Of a DNA stretch of 64,000 bases, positions 11,651 through 23,400 are shown piece after piece. Positions within the stretch are counted from its first letter, which is position 1. Every line of letters starts with the position of its first letter. Under the pieces are notes generated by a model. The model had not been told where the DNA came from. It saw nothing but the letters and a program-made list of their open reading frames with translations, and ran no database searches. The stretch is from Symbiodinium natans. Taxonomy: Eukaryota; Sar; Dinophyceae; Suessiales; Symbiodiniaceae. The position numbers and the translations under genes were made by a program. Location of the stretch: NCBI GenBank assembly GCA_905221605.1, contig CAJNDS010002704.1, positions 1-64,000 on the forward strand, written 5' to 3'.

Positions 11651-12571
11651 AGACCCTACAGTTCTAAACCCTCAACGGCTTTTGCCTGGATTTGGGTCAT
11701 TTCGGGTGTGGGGGCGCAGCTTCTTCTGTGCCTCGGACCCTGGAGTTCCCCACAAGCCTTAAATAAACCCTACACATGGGGGTTTTGGGTTTTTGGGTTT
11801 AGTGTTTAGAGTTTAGGGTTTTGGGTTTAGGGGCCGGAAACCCCTGAAGCGCAGCTGTAAACAACACCTGAGAGCCTGAAACCCCGAAAGCCCGACACGA
11901 AAATCTGGCGAATCATGGCCTACAGGATGCCAAGTACCAATATCCTAAACCCTAAACCCTAAACCCCTAAAGCCTAAACCCTAAACCCTAAACCCCTGCA
12001 TGTTCGATTGAAGGGATTACATAGGGTACCTCATGGCCTCCTTCCCTACTAAGAGCCAGTGGCACACTTTCCTTTTGAGGGCTTAAGGGTTTAGGGTTTA
12101 GGGTTTTTAGCTGCGCAGACCCAGGGGCGCGCAGAGAGTTCTACAGGGCTTCGGGGATTTATGATTGAAAGGGGGCTTTAGGGTTGAAAGGTTACACTGA
12201 CTGGGCCAATAGTTAAAAACGTACAGCTTGATTGAAAATGCTGGTAGAGGGTTCAGTGCACAGAAACCGCCAAGAGACCCCATGCAATATCCCTGACTCT
12301 GAGTTAGGGGATCTTCCTTGAAGTCTTGCTAGGGCATGACGCACGGAACCGCTTGAGTAGGGGCTACTGGGAGCCCCTGGGAATGACTCATGACCACCAT
12401 TAGACGAGGTCACTACTGATTGCCGAAGAAACCCCCCAAAAACTCAATAAACTACTCTGCATTTTGTTTGTTCTTTTGGGGTTCTTAAGCAAACAGTAGT
12501 TTGGGGTTGAGATTTGATGTCTTGTTTGGGGTAACGATGATAAAGTAGGTCCTTCTAATCAGGGCACTTTA

Positions 12572-12674
12572 CTACTATTTGTTTAAGAACTCGAAAAGAG
12601 TAAAAACCAATAATCCCTATATATTACCCAAATGAGGAAGAATATGTTTTTGGGGATTCTGAAGCAAATAGTAG
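12572..12674. mobile_element. MITE-like element, CTACTATTTGCTTAAGAAC family
   Basis: Inverted termini CTACTATTTGTTTAAGAAC and ATTCTGAAGCAAATAGTAG; the interior shares AATCCCTATATATTACCC with the copies at 26422-26529 and 40420-40531. A short internally deleted relative is at 12452-12499. Confidence 0.7.
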
Positions 12675-13233
12675 TTTAAAAGGGGCCATCACTTGAAGAA
12701 CCGCCCTATGTACCCAACTAAGAGGTGGGACAACGTAAAGTTTACTGTAGGGCTTGGGGTTTAGGGTTTCGAGTTTACAACTTTGCGGCATCCGTGGTTG
12801 TAGGTGAACAGTACCTACAGCAGGGCGCTTTGGCGGTCGTGTTCTTTACTTTAGCATGCCAAGGGCGCAGGGTGGCCTGAATCAAGTTTCAGTAGAGTGT
12901 TTCACCCTAAACCCCGAACCCTGAACCATAGATCCTCGGCAGGATGCAGATTGAACTAGAAGTCATGTCTTCCAACCGGGGCCTGCTAAGCCTTCTGGCC
13001 ATTGGGGTTTAGGGGGCGCTTGTTGGACGGAGCTGCGTGTCCCGATCTGTCAAGACAATCGGAATGGATTGGTGTCCGGTAAACCTCAAACCCTAATCCC
13101 CATGAGCCACCCGTGGCACCCAATTCGCCCTTTGGGCTCTTGGAGTAGTAGCGGCCGCCAATTTTCCCATGAGAATGGGCCTTAATCTAACCTGTCTTGA
13201 TCTAGGCTGTTTGTGTTGCTAACCCTAGACTCT

Positions 13234-13303
13234 AAACCCTAACCCTAAACCCTAAACCCTAAACCCTAAACCCTAAACCCTAAACCCTAAACCCTAAACC
13301 CTA
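13234..13303 (-). repeat. Interstitial telomeric repeat (CCCTAAA)
   Basis: About ten CCCTAAA units. Confidence 0.95.
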
Positions 13304-13373
13304 CAGTGTATGCGGGGTTCAGGATGCTCCAGGGTTTGGATGCAACGGGTGTAGCCAGACCCGAAACTTCAGG

Positions 13374-13621
13374 GTTTAGGATTTAGGGTTTAGGGTTTAG
13401 GGTTTAGGATTTAGGGTTTAGGGTTTAGGGTTTAGCCTTCAGGGTTTGGGGGCACCGAGTTTGGGGGAGGGAGGGGGCGCGGGGCTGCTCGTATCTTCCG
13501 ACCCTCGAATGCTGAGCCGATGACCCGAGCAGGCATGGCCAGCCACTCTCCTTTAGGGTTTAGGGTTTAGGTTTTAGGGTTTAGGGTTTAGGGTTTAGGG
13601 TTTAGGGTTTAGGGTTTAGGG
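13374..13621 (+). repeat. Two interstitial telomeric blocks (TTTAGGG)
   Basis: TTTAGGG units at 13374-13436 and 13555-13621, separated by single-copy DNA. Confidence 0.9.
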
Positions 13622-14383
13622 GGTCGCCAGCCCAGAGCTCCTTAAACCCTGAGCCATAAAGCCCTGAGCCCTAAACCCTAAACCCTAAATTCTAAACCCT
13701 AAACCCTGACCCTTAACCCCCTGACTCCCGGAATCCTCACTAAGCATGAATCCCAACTACTTGGGGCTCAAAGCAGCAGTCCCTAGAAAGCCCAAGACTT
13801 CTAAACCTTGGTAGCTCAGTGGTGCCCTCTTGCCCTTTTTTCTGGTTCAAGGTTGCCTTAAAGCCTATCAAGTGACCCACCCACCCCCTCAAACATATGA
13901 AGTAAGCAAAAAACCCTTGTTATAATATGGTTACTGGGGCTACCAGAAGCGGCTTGCTTGGAAGAGCGTTTAAGGGTTTTAAGGTTCAGGGTTGAGGATT
14001 TTGCCTGCAAGGCTTAAGCATAGGGTGTTAGCGGTTAGGGTTTAAAGGGTTCCAGGTCCCTTCGAAAACACGAAGATAGGACCCAGAGTTGGCAGTCACG
14101 TTTTGCTTTTCGGGTTTAAGGTTTTTGGGTTTAGGGTTAAGGGTTTGGGGTTTAGGGTTTGGGGTTTAGGGTTTAGGGCTCGTTGTCAAAGCCCTTTATT
14201 CCCACGTTGATAGGGGATCGAGTTCGGCATATAGATGAGCACGCGAAACTAGGCGCTGGATTATGTCGCTAAGGCAAGAAGCCTTATACGTGAACAGTCT
14301 GCCCCCTTCCCTCATGTGAAACGCATATTACCATGACCTGGGCAGCATGCTGGAATCTGTAGTGTTCCCTAAACCCTAACCCC

Positions 14384-14440
14384 AAACCCCAAACCCTAAA
14401 CCCTAAACCCTAAACCCTAAACCCTAAACCCTAAACCCTA
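14384..14440 (-). repeat. CCCTAAA array used as insertion target of copy 1
   Basis: About eight CCCTAAA units ending in CCCTA exactly at the LTR of copy 1. Confidence 0.95.
14436..14440. repeat. Target-site duplication (left), copy 1
   Basis: CCCTA, the last five bases of a CCCTAAA array, directly abutting the LTR. It matches 24343-24347. An uninterrupted array would continue with AA; instead CCCTA is repeated on the other side of the element, as expected for a 5-bp duplication. Confidence 0.85.
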
Positions 14441-14658
14441 TACGGGGGCAACCGAAGGGGGACGAGAAACCAAACAGTCAACCGCAACAGAAACCCTTGA
14501 TTTCCCTGGAACAACCAACAACAAAACCCAAAGAACAACCCAACACACCTTTTTAGCAGGGCGCATTGCCCAGGGTCTTGAGCCAACGATTATCGGGTTC
14601 ATTGACCCTTTAACTTCCAATACCAACTCCTTTCTACAATACCAATTGCAGCTCCGCA
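14441..14658 (-). repeat. 3' LTR of retrotransposon copy 1
   Basis: 218 bp, the partner of 24125-24342 with a single base difference seen. It is followed on its left by the CCCTA duplication and a CCCTAAA array, and on its right by a purine-rich tract on the minus strand. It carries the same spliced-leader-like TTGGCTCAAG at 14577-14586. Confidence 0.95.
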
Positions 14659-14668
14659 CTCCCCCTGT
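14659..14668 (-). other. Polypurine tract, copy 1
   Basis: Minus strand ACAGGGGGAG immediately upstream of the 3' LTR, the expected place for the plus-strand primer of reverse transcription. The same sequence flanks the 3' LTR of copy 2. Confidence 0.8.
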
Positions 14669-14843
14669 CCTAGGATTTCCTAGGACACATTGGAGGTGCA
14701 AATCTTTGGCCAAAAACCGCCATTTAGGCAGCAGCCAGCTGCTTGAAATGCACATTATGGTTTAACGTCATCCAGGACGAACCTTCAGCTCATTGGCTGA
14801 ATCCTTAACCATTGAGGATTTCTTCACCTCGTACTTGGAAAAT

Positions 14844-17800
14844 TCACGTTCCAGCGGCCCGTTCCTCACCAAGGAACTCAGCATTCACCACCCAGCCATC
14901 CTTGAGGCAATGCTTACAAAGCGTCTTAGCCCTGGGCTGTGAATATCGCAGAACATCACAGTCACTGCTTGCGTGCATACAGTTCCCACCCACTGTTGTA
15001 TACAAAGTGGCACTCGCAGGAATAACCACCGCTTTCTTGATCCACAGCCATTTATACAGCCGTCGAAAGAGGCACCATGCCAGTTCCCAGAGTATAATTG
15101 CTGCCACCAAATATGCAACAAGGTCTGAATTGTTGATAACCATTTCAATACCTTGAGCCAGAACCATCACCGTAGACGTGTTGGCGACCTTGCGCACCCC
15201 TTCTTCTGAGCAAAAGAATCCAGCCGTGGACACTTCTTCGCCACCAGTTGCCATCCCTTGCAGAGATGCAGCCACCATCATGACCGCCATTGCAAGCGAG
15301 GCTTTTTTCAAGTCAGTCCCTTGTACCAACAGTCGGAGACCCCAAAGTGCCTTTTGCTTTGCGTACACCTGTCCACTCATCAACTTAGTCAACAGGTCAG
15401 CGATCATATACTCACCGCGAAGATGCGCTATCACCATATAACCACGGTCCACCAGAGACCTGACACCGGCTGCTCGAATTCTCAGGTGTCTTGTCCTCCA
15501 GCTTCCAGCAGGATATTGAATGATCGAGCACGTTGAAACCGAATCTGTATACAGCACTTTTTGCAGCGATTCTTCACCTGTTCCAACCAAAGCGGCAATT
15601 ATAGGGGTGCACGACTGAATCATCGTTGCTCCCTCTATGGACGCATGTAATTCAGCTTCAGCTGTACTTAAAGCCACCGTTGATTGTCTTTGTGTTGCCC
15701 ACATCACTGGACAGTCACCCCACACCACCACCGCTCCTGAGTGGCTCTTTTCGTTTTCACCTGCTGCAAAGCTGGCATCCGCGTAGGACTCCACCACCTT
15801 AACACCTCGTCCATAACGCAACACCTCATTCCTTTCTTTTTCGCATGTTGCGATTGCTCCGAACGTCAAGCCTAACGTTGGAGTTGCAGCAAGGTATCGG
15901 AAAACTTCCTCAGCCTTTTTAACCACAAATCGTGGCCTTCGGGATGTCCACAAAGACAACTGGCTCGTGCAGAACGCCAAATCAGGTCGAGTTTTGATTG
16001 CCACCCAGAGGAACTCCCCTACGGCACCTTGAGCCGCTCGCAAGGAAGGAATCTCCACCTCCTCTTCTTCACCTGGAGTTTCTTTCACCATTGGCAGGTT
16101 ACTCCCTTTTCCAGTTTCATCGATCTGATACCCTCGTCGGTTCAGCAAATCTCTCACAAAGTCCTCCTGGTTGAGAAAGAAGCTGCCATTTCGATACCAG
16201 ATTTGGACACCCAAAAACTTCAGGAATCCATCACCGCAGCCTGGACCACAGAACTCGGGTTCAGAAGTTTTCCACTCCTTCCTAATCTGTTCCAAGGCCT
16301 CCCGGAGCACTGTCATAGTCCCAGCCATCAAAAAATCATCCACGTAAAGACCCATTGTCCCTACCAACTTGCTTGCACCTTCCAACTTCTCTTGTGCCAT
16401 AATAAGGAACAGGCTTGGGTCTGCATTGGACCTCTGAAAGCTCATTGCTTGCCCATCCTTTGACACCCAAGACATCCCTTGAAGACGTTGGTCTCGCCAC
16501 TCCACCCATGCTGCAGGACTTTCGGCCAAACCATACAAGGCCTTCCTCACAATCCACCGCTCCTCTTTTGTGCAAAGACCCAATTTCACCGCCGCCCTTG
16601 GGGGCTGCACCACCACCAAACGCCCTTCTCTTTGCGCCCTATTCATCGGCGCCGTCAGAAAAGCTTTGGAAATGTCTAAGCCAGCGATGATCCACACCAT
16701 ATATGCTGCGTGCCTCACTTGACACCTGAATGTAGTTGAATCTAAACCTGGAGCGTACAGCGAGTGACGACTGAGTGACCTCGGCCCTTCATATTCTGTA
16801 GCTGCCGTTGACGAAATGAAGTTTCCACATGCACAGATACGGGCACGTCGCCTCCCTGTCCCTTGCTTCCGGGTAAACACCACCAGACTGGGAACGTACT
16901 CAATCACCGGTGCATTAGGCTCTTCCGCCAATTTGTCCAGCTTTTCTTGAGTTGTTGGTTCCACCACCTCCAACTCTTTCACCAAAGACGTCACCTCGTC
17001 CGACAATGATTCCCTCCACTTTTCCAGCTCTTGCATGGCTTCTTGTGTAGGAATTGTTTTTGTTTGCAGGAACTCAACCTCCTCTGTTGCCTCGAGCGCG
17101 GTATTTTCTTGCACCATTTGCTGAACTTGAGCTGCTTTGACCAAAAACTTCGAGAGCTGTTCCTCAGCCCTTTTTGCCTTAACCAGCCATTCTCTAGTCT
17201 CCGATCCTTTTTCTTCACTCGACTCATTGGCCGATCCATGGAACTCGTCCAAGATGCAACATTCCTGTTCAGCAATTAGGCGTCGAATACTCAAATGCTC
17301 CTCTAGAGCCCATTGATGCGCTTCGAACACAGCGTAGTCGACTTCCTCTGCAAGGTCTTCCAGCGAGGTCTCTCTCAACGTCATTTTTAACCACTTCCTT
17401 TTTTCACCTTCTTCAGCTTGTGGTTCCGGTAGAGGAAACTTGCATTGGAGAAGATAGCACCTATCCTTGTAGCTCAAACGCTCCATAAAAACAGGTGTGT
17501 ACCCTGTCAAGGATACCCTGTTCCCTTTCCAAGGCATAGGACCATGCAACTTTCTCGGAAAGAACGACATGAAGTTCCAGTGGATATCCACCAATTTTCC
17601 AGGTAAGACTTTCTTCCCATAGGATTGCTCCACCACTTCAGCTCCTTCCTCTAAGACCTTTTCATCCTCAACCCACAGCTGACCATCTTTATAGTCACCA
17701 AAGCCACACACATAATTGCAGCAATGCTTTTCATTGTGACTATCCCTATGCAATGACACCGGAGCATTGCATGAGATCTGAAGAGCAGAAAATTTGGCTT

Positions 17801-20210
17801 CAGGATTGTGGTGCCTCACGAATGATGCCAAATACCGACATAGACATGGTCTCCGATGAGTCTCCTTTGTGATACCACACACTCCGCCATGAGTATAGTG
17901 GCCCAACACCAGAGCTCGCGTACTTGTACACCAATTGTTGATACCACCTCTTCGATTCACCCTCTTTGGGTATACAATCCCTTCCAAAAGCTCCTCACAG
18001 TCCACGTAATCATACATAGACCTTTCATACATTGACTTGGCTTTTTGCTCTTCTTTTTCCAACTGTGTTCCATCCTCAGCAGTCCCACTTTTGCAGACCA
18101 AATAAGCATTTTCATGAGGAGAACAGCAAGTCGGCCAATACTCATCACCAGGAACATTGTCCTCGACATCTGCATTTTCTTCCAGCTCCCCCAGACCCTG
18201 CATGTCATCCTCGAAAATTTCTAAGGGCGGACTCTCCCCCCGCTTGCGAAGCAAGCGCAAGGAGCCCACATGACCACGCAGTGAAGAGGCCGGGCTTTTT
18301 TCCATCAACCGATGGCGAACTGGAGGATCGCGAGGCGGAGGTAAAGGAGGTCCTTCCTCATCAGCAAACCGAAGCGCCGGTTTTTTCCCCTTGAGACGAT
18401 GCTCTGGAGGAGAAGGCTCCTGTTCTTCTACCACCCCTTCCAGCTCCAATTCAGGCGGTTCCTTTATATTGGAAAAAATCGTAGTGCAGGGAAATAACAC
18501 CAGTTCATCCGGATCTTTTGCAGTCCCTTGAGCTTCCACCCAATAACCACCAGGTAGGTCATCGCATGGACCCAAAAGAAGTGCAGGCTGCGTACGATCG
18601 ACCCATTGCCGACCTTTCTTTGTTCCATCCGGACCCAGCAACTCCCACGGACGACGTTTGACTTGAATCTGAGCACCAAAGGGAAGCAATGCTTTAGGAT
18701 TCAACCCCAACTCCCTTTCAGCTTTCTGCCACCGTAACATTGACCAATGGCGAGCAGCCAGTGCCCAGTACGCCGGCCCGAGTCGCGCCTCCTTTAAGAG
18801 CGACCTGACACCACGTTTGAATAAACCCACACATGCTTCAGCGCGCCCATTTGTTTGCGGGACTCCAGGATCACCAGTGGTCCTATATATCAGACGAGTT
18901 TCACAAAAGGACCGGAAGCGTGCATTGACAAACTCCCCCGCTCGATCTGAGTGGATTCTCAACACCGGATACCCATGTCTCTGCAAGCGCACCATCATTC
19001 TTTGAACTGCCGACAAAACAGTTGTTTGCTGTTTATCCACAATCGGCTCCACCATAACGAAGTTGATCATACGGACAGGTTGGGTCAAGTGGTCCTTCAG
19101 TTCCTTCCAGGATTTTTCAGAAGCTTGGATTTTCAACACCTCTGCCTCCAGAACTGGCGCAGGTTCCACCGGCGCAGAGTCTTCCTCCTCGAAGTTAGCG
19201 ACTGCATCGCCTAACCATTCTCCGACACCAGCACCTTCATCTGCCACCTGATCTTCCACCTCATCCGCATCTTCCTCCTTTTCTGGAGGGCGACCCACAT
19301 TGGGATCCAACATTGGAAATTGATAGACACCAATAACAGCGTGTCGTGGCTTCTGCTGGTGAGCATCCTTTGAACACTTGTATGGACCCGCTAAGTCCAA
19401 TGATAAAGTGTAAGCATCCCCATGCTTTCGCCTCAAATGGCGACGCTCTTTTCCAGCAGCAGACACACAGATTTGACAATCACGTCTGAAGGGAATATGC
19501 CCCCTTAGGCAATGGTCACGGAAAGCTCGCTCCTCAATCGTCAACCTCCGTAACGTCCCTTCTCGTTCTTCTTTTTGTAACACCGCAGCTTCCCGTTCAG
19601 CATCGCTCTCATGCAACCATTGCGCCAACCTGTGACGTATTCTTTTAACCAATCCAAACGCCCATCGCGCCCATATAGAGGATTGTCCCATACGCTCTTC
19701 CAGGGTAGAAGCGAATGTTGCTGACCACGGAACAACCACGCGAACTTGTTCTAACGATTCCCATAGTTCCATATCAGACACCAGGAAAGTCGTAGGTTTC
19801 ACCAGAGCATGTCCCAACGCTCCTTGATCAAAGTGTGCAGCGTACATTCCATAACGCTCACAAAAGCTTTTCACCTCTGGCCAACTCCAGAAGGTAGGAC
19901 TTGAGAGCCCTTCCTGAGAACCATCCACCAGATCCTCAGCACTCAAGACCGTTTTGCCGTTCTGAGAGAAATCTTTCCCTATGAGTTCAGGGTCCCCAGG
20001 GCTTTCCATGCCAAAGAAGACAGAACTTCCATTGATGACTTCAGCAGTTCCACACCTTGAATGCACCGCCACGTCATATAGGAAAAGCATCTTCAGAAGT
20101 AAAACACCATCCTTTTGAGCTAATTCTTGATGTGGCCAAGGAAGACTTTTTAACCCCAACCGTTCAGGCCCACAGCGTCGGCGTAATACAGGTGGACCAC
20201 CGTCTTCACC
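14844..20210 (-). pseudogene. pol region of copy 1: MTase-like tail, integrase, 2OG-like, RT, RNase H, C-terminal extension
   Basis: Long open frame to the TGA at 14844-14846; it continues the gag frame, so no separate start is expected. In order: the second half of the methyltransferase-like domain; an integrase zinc motif GHIPFRRDCQIC near 19463-19502; the integrase core with D at 19395-19397, D at 18945-18947 (HSDRAGEF) and E at 18837-18839 (TNGRAE), with exactly 35 residues between the last two; a 2OG-Fe(II) dioxygenase-like domain with HRD near 17742-17750 and distal H at 17544-17546; reverse transcriptase with LDISKAFLTA and YVDD at 16335-16346; RNase H with YADAS and STAEAELHAS; the copia-like tail ADLLTK; then about 170 residues with a strongly hydrophobic segment and Cys/His pairs. 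Reverse transcription and integration functions are well supported by family motifs. A proline/glutamate-rich linker separates integrase from the dioxygenase-like region. Confidence 0.9.
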
Positions 20211-20410
20211 TCAACCTTGACACTGTCCTGCATGGAGGTCCTCCCACCACAGCAACCACCTTTCCTTCAGCCGCCAGATGCAGAAGATACTTCCAGACGC
20301 TCGAATTATGTAGGTCACCGCCTTTTGTCAAATCCAGCTCCAGTACCTCCACATCCCGACTGGGAAAATGCCATTTTTGTTTTCCCGAAAATAGGTGTAC
20401 CACCACCCTT
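20211..20410 (-). pseudogene. Out-of-frame segment of copy 1 with methyltransferase motifs
   Basis: About 200 bp between two deletions relative to copy 2 (1 bp near 20410, 2 bp near 20210). In its own frame it encodes HLFSGKQKW, then VLELDLTKGGDL and AVVGGPPCRTVS (Cys codon 20230-20232), the motif I, II and IV order of C5-cytosine methyltransferases. The neighbouring frames on both sides are in register with each other, so this patch alone is frameshifted. Copy 1 therefore could not make the catalytic core of this domain without recoding. The same segment is intact and in frame in copy 2. Confidence 0.75.
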
Positions 20411-23400
20411 TTGCTCGTGCCAGCCGTCTCCTTTTATGACGGTTGAAAGGCAACGCCGCAATATCTCCACGTGGCAACAGCTCCATCAGCATATTTTCTG
20501 GTATATCCCCATAATACCACCGAAGAAATCTCCAGCATGCCTGGACGAACTCCTCCTCATTCGCTGACGCTGTCCGCGCTGCGCTTTGCAACGACGTTTT
20601 TACAGCCACCTCGTTGTCCGTATTCGGACACCCTTGAACCATACGTGCCACCTTCAAAGCTTGCTTTGGTGAGCACCAATCCATTTCATCAATGATCTGA
20701 AGCGCCACCTCCTTTTCCAAACAAGGGCACCCATTCAGATCACGAACGCGAAGTTCCCCCAGAACAGGATGTGAGGCTGTGCACTTGCCACCACGCCACT
20801 GAACTCTGAGACCAACCAAGGCGCTCGCTTTGCCAATTGGCACTAGTGGATCTACCATTTCAGGAGTTACCAGGGTCCCACCTGGGGTAATACACATCTC
20901 CCGAGATCCAACAGCTAAAGACACCAACACCTTTTGCTGCGGAAGCTGTTCTCCAGGACGAAGTGATCTGAGAGGATGTGATGCTCCCGAGTCCAACATG
21001 CCCATTCCCGAACACTCATTGGTGTCAGAAACCCTGGCCACATGTAGAACGCATACTCCTCGGCCTTCTCCCTGCTTCGGCAACAACGTGGCATCCGACG
21101 AACCGACTCCACAGTCCGCCCTTCCATTCCTCCATTGAGAATGGGACCAAGACGCACGCTGCCTTTCAGCATGCAAAACCATTTTTTCAGCTGTTTTGTA
21201 ATCCATAACCAAACAGCCATGTTCAAACCACAAGAGCTGGTCCAGCGAAGATTTTGCACCCACGTGACACATCCCATTGATCACCGTGAGGTTCGCCCCA
21301 AACTCCAAAATCAACCAGAGAGGGATAATCAGGGGCCCATTGTCTTCCCTAATCAACGTCCCTTTCTCTGTAATCCTCATTGCCACACCACCAAGCGCGC
21401 TTTGCACCATAACAGTAGTGTCGGGTAAACATTCCCATGGAAAAAGCGTCCGCACAAGATGCGTAGCAGCCGTATCCACCAACGCCACTCTCCTTTCCTG
21501 CTGAAACAATCCAGATCCACATAACATTCGAACACTGGGATCCCCGCTTGATGCTGACTGCGCTGATGACAGCTTCATAGATTTCAGCACTTCCAACGCT
21601 TCAGCAAGGACTTGATTGGGTGTTGATGGTGATGAGGGACTTGCAGAACCTTTATCCAATCCCGCATTAGCTGTCTCATCTCCCCCTTCAGCTACCTCTG
21701 CCTTTTTGGCATTTCCCCATTTCGCACCTTTGCCGCCCTTTCCCCCTTTGGGAGAATTCCCTTTAGATCTACTCCTCTCAGGGTTTGAGTCCACATTGGA
21801 ACTTGCACCATCCTTATATGGACATTGCGGCTGCAGATGGCCAACGGCCCCACACTCAAAACATCTTCCTCGCTCAAGGGAGTCTTTGTCATGGCGGAAT
21901 TTACAGCGGGCTCCGAACTTGCAACCTGCATCGGTCTTCCCATATATCCAACAGAAAGGACGTTCCCCATCTCCGCTGTACCTTTTTCCTTTCCCTTTGC
22001 CTTTGTCACCCTCCTCTGTCTCGTCACCAGTTCCCTTTTGGGCCTTATTTAACCTGGCCCTTTTCTTGGCGTCCGAGTCCTGCTTCACCTCTTGTTCACC
22101 AGCACTATGCAATAGCAGTTCAAACTCTGCCTGTAACACTTCAGCTAGTTGTGTTGCAGTTTCAGAGGTCGGCGAGTAGTCCACCCCCAATTTCTCCCGA
22201 AAGGATGCCACTCTGAAATGCACCGTAGGGTGTTTTGCCAGCAACGCGGATGATAAAGCATCCAATCCCTTGATAAGCAAGGTAGCGTCCGGCTCGGATG
22301 CTCGCAGCTCCCTTAATCGGGAACGCCATTGCGCCCATTGTCGCACTCCCTTAATAGCCTCTGAAATTGAGGTTGCTGAAGATGGTTGCACCAAGAAGTT
22401 CAACATTGTGCTGCGCTCATTTGCTCCACCTGGTTGGTAGACCGTCAGCAATTTGTAAAATATCATCACCGACCCCAACATTCGAGTGGAAACGATCTCG
22501 GTCTTCAATCTCTCCGGGATCGCCTGTAGCAGCAAAGACACCGCTCTCTGCTCCAACAAAACATGCACAGTTTGAACCACCTTGAGCCCTTCTAGCTCAG
22601 CCTTGATGCCCAACCTTTCCAGTGGAGAAACACTCAACCATTTGGCGTACGCTTGATATGCCTTTGAGTAGACACATTGCCACCACACTCTTCCTGTATC
22701 TGTCAGCGAAGACAACATTGGTTCGATCATTGCGATCCAATCACCCAGTGCCGTCGGATTGCTTGGTGTGTAGTCTGCCAAAGTTGGAAGGCTCATCACA
22801 TGCTTCCCGAGAGCCTCCGGACGTTCGGTTCCAGAACTATCACCAGTGATTGGCATACCGCGTGGCACCACTGCTCCAGGAGGTAAACTGACCCTACCAC
22901 CAGGCCCTTGAGGTAGTCCATGTCCTATACCGGGCGTAACAGCTGTGAGCGGAACCTTTTCTAATTCCAACTTCCCAGCGACCATTTTCCACCGATACGG
23001 AACATCATCCACCATTGTATATCCACCCGATCCTGCTGAGTTCTCTTGCATTGCAGTTTCCCGAGCTGAAACAAAACCGGGCTGGTTCCCCGCAGGTGCG
23101 GCAGAACCATCAACACCTGATGGCACGGAAGTAATCGGAACATGTGTTAAACCAGGTGGTCCACTTGCATATCCACCACTTGCAGGACCTCCCGTGGGGT
23201 AATTCAATGGAGGCAATCTGGAGGGTTTCTTCCCTTCAGCTACATGCATCATTGGCACTTCTTTTTCATCCTCCACTTGAACATCCCCCTTCCTGGACCC
23301 AGGCAAGGATTGAAGATCACAACCCTTTGGCAGGTCGTAGCCCTCAATAGGCAGCCATGTCCCATCAGGCAACACAGTCCAAAAACCACCCATACCATCC

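Larger units (their letters stand above)
10826..14435. other. Telomere-repeat-rich non-genic DNA
   Basis: No gene supported. CCCTAAA or TTTAGGG arrays at 11371-11415, 11574-11650, 13234-13303, 13374-13436, 13555-13621 and 14384-14435, and MITE-like elements at 12452-12499 and 12572-12674. At 13811-13855 TAGCTCAGTGG and GGTTCAAGG resemble tRNA A and B boxes, perhaps a tRNA-derived SINE remnant. Confidence 0.5.

Noticed and set aside
13811-13855. tRNA-like sequence on the plus strand (TAGCTCAGTGG ... GGTTCAAGG)
   Set aside because: No cloverleaf could be drawn by eye; possibly a SINE remnant, noted within the region entry only.
14438-14755. Open frame across the 3' LTR, recurring at 24086-24343 and 43577-43765
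   Set aside because: It reads LTR and 3' non-coding DNA; no conserved protein features.
20157-20159. Apparent start of a separate pol gene in copy 1
   Set aside because: The codon is TTG, and comparison with copy 2 shows the frame continues from upstream; pol is part of one polyprotein.
21616-22216. Long plus-strand frames opposite gag (also near 50625-51223)
   Set aside because: Antisense shadows of the retrotransposon; they recur in both copies only because the copies are near-identical.
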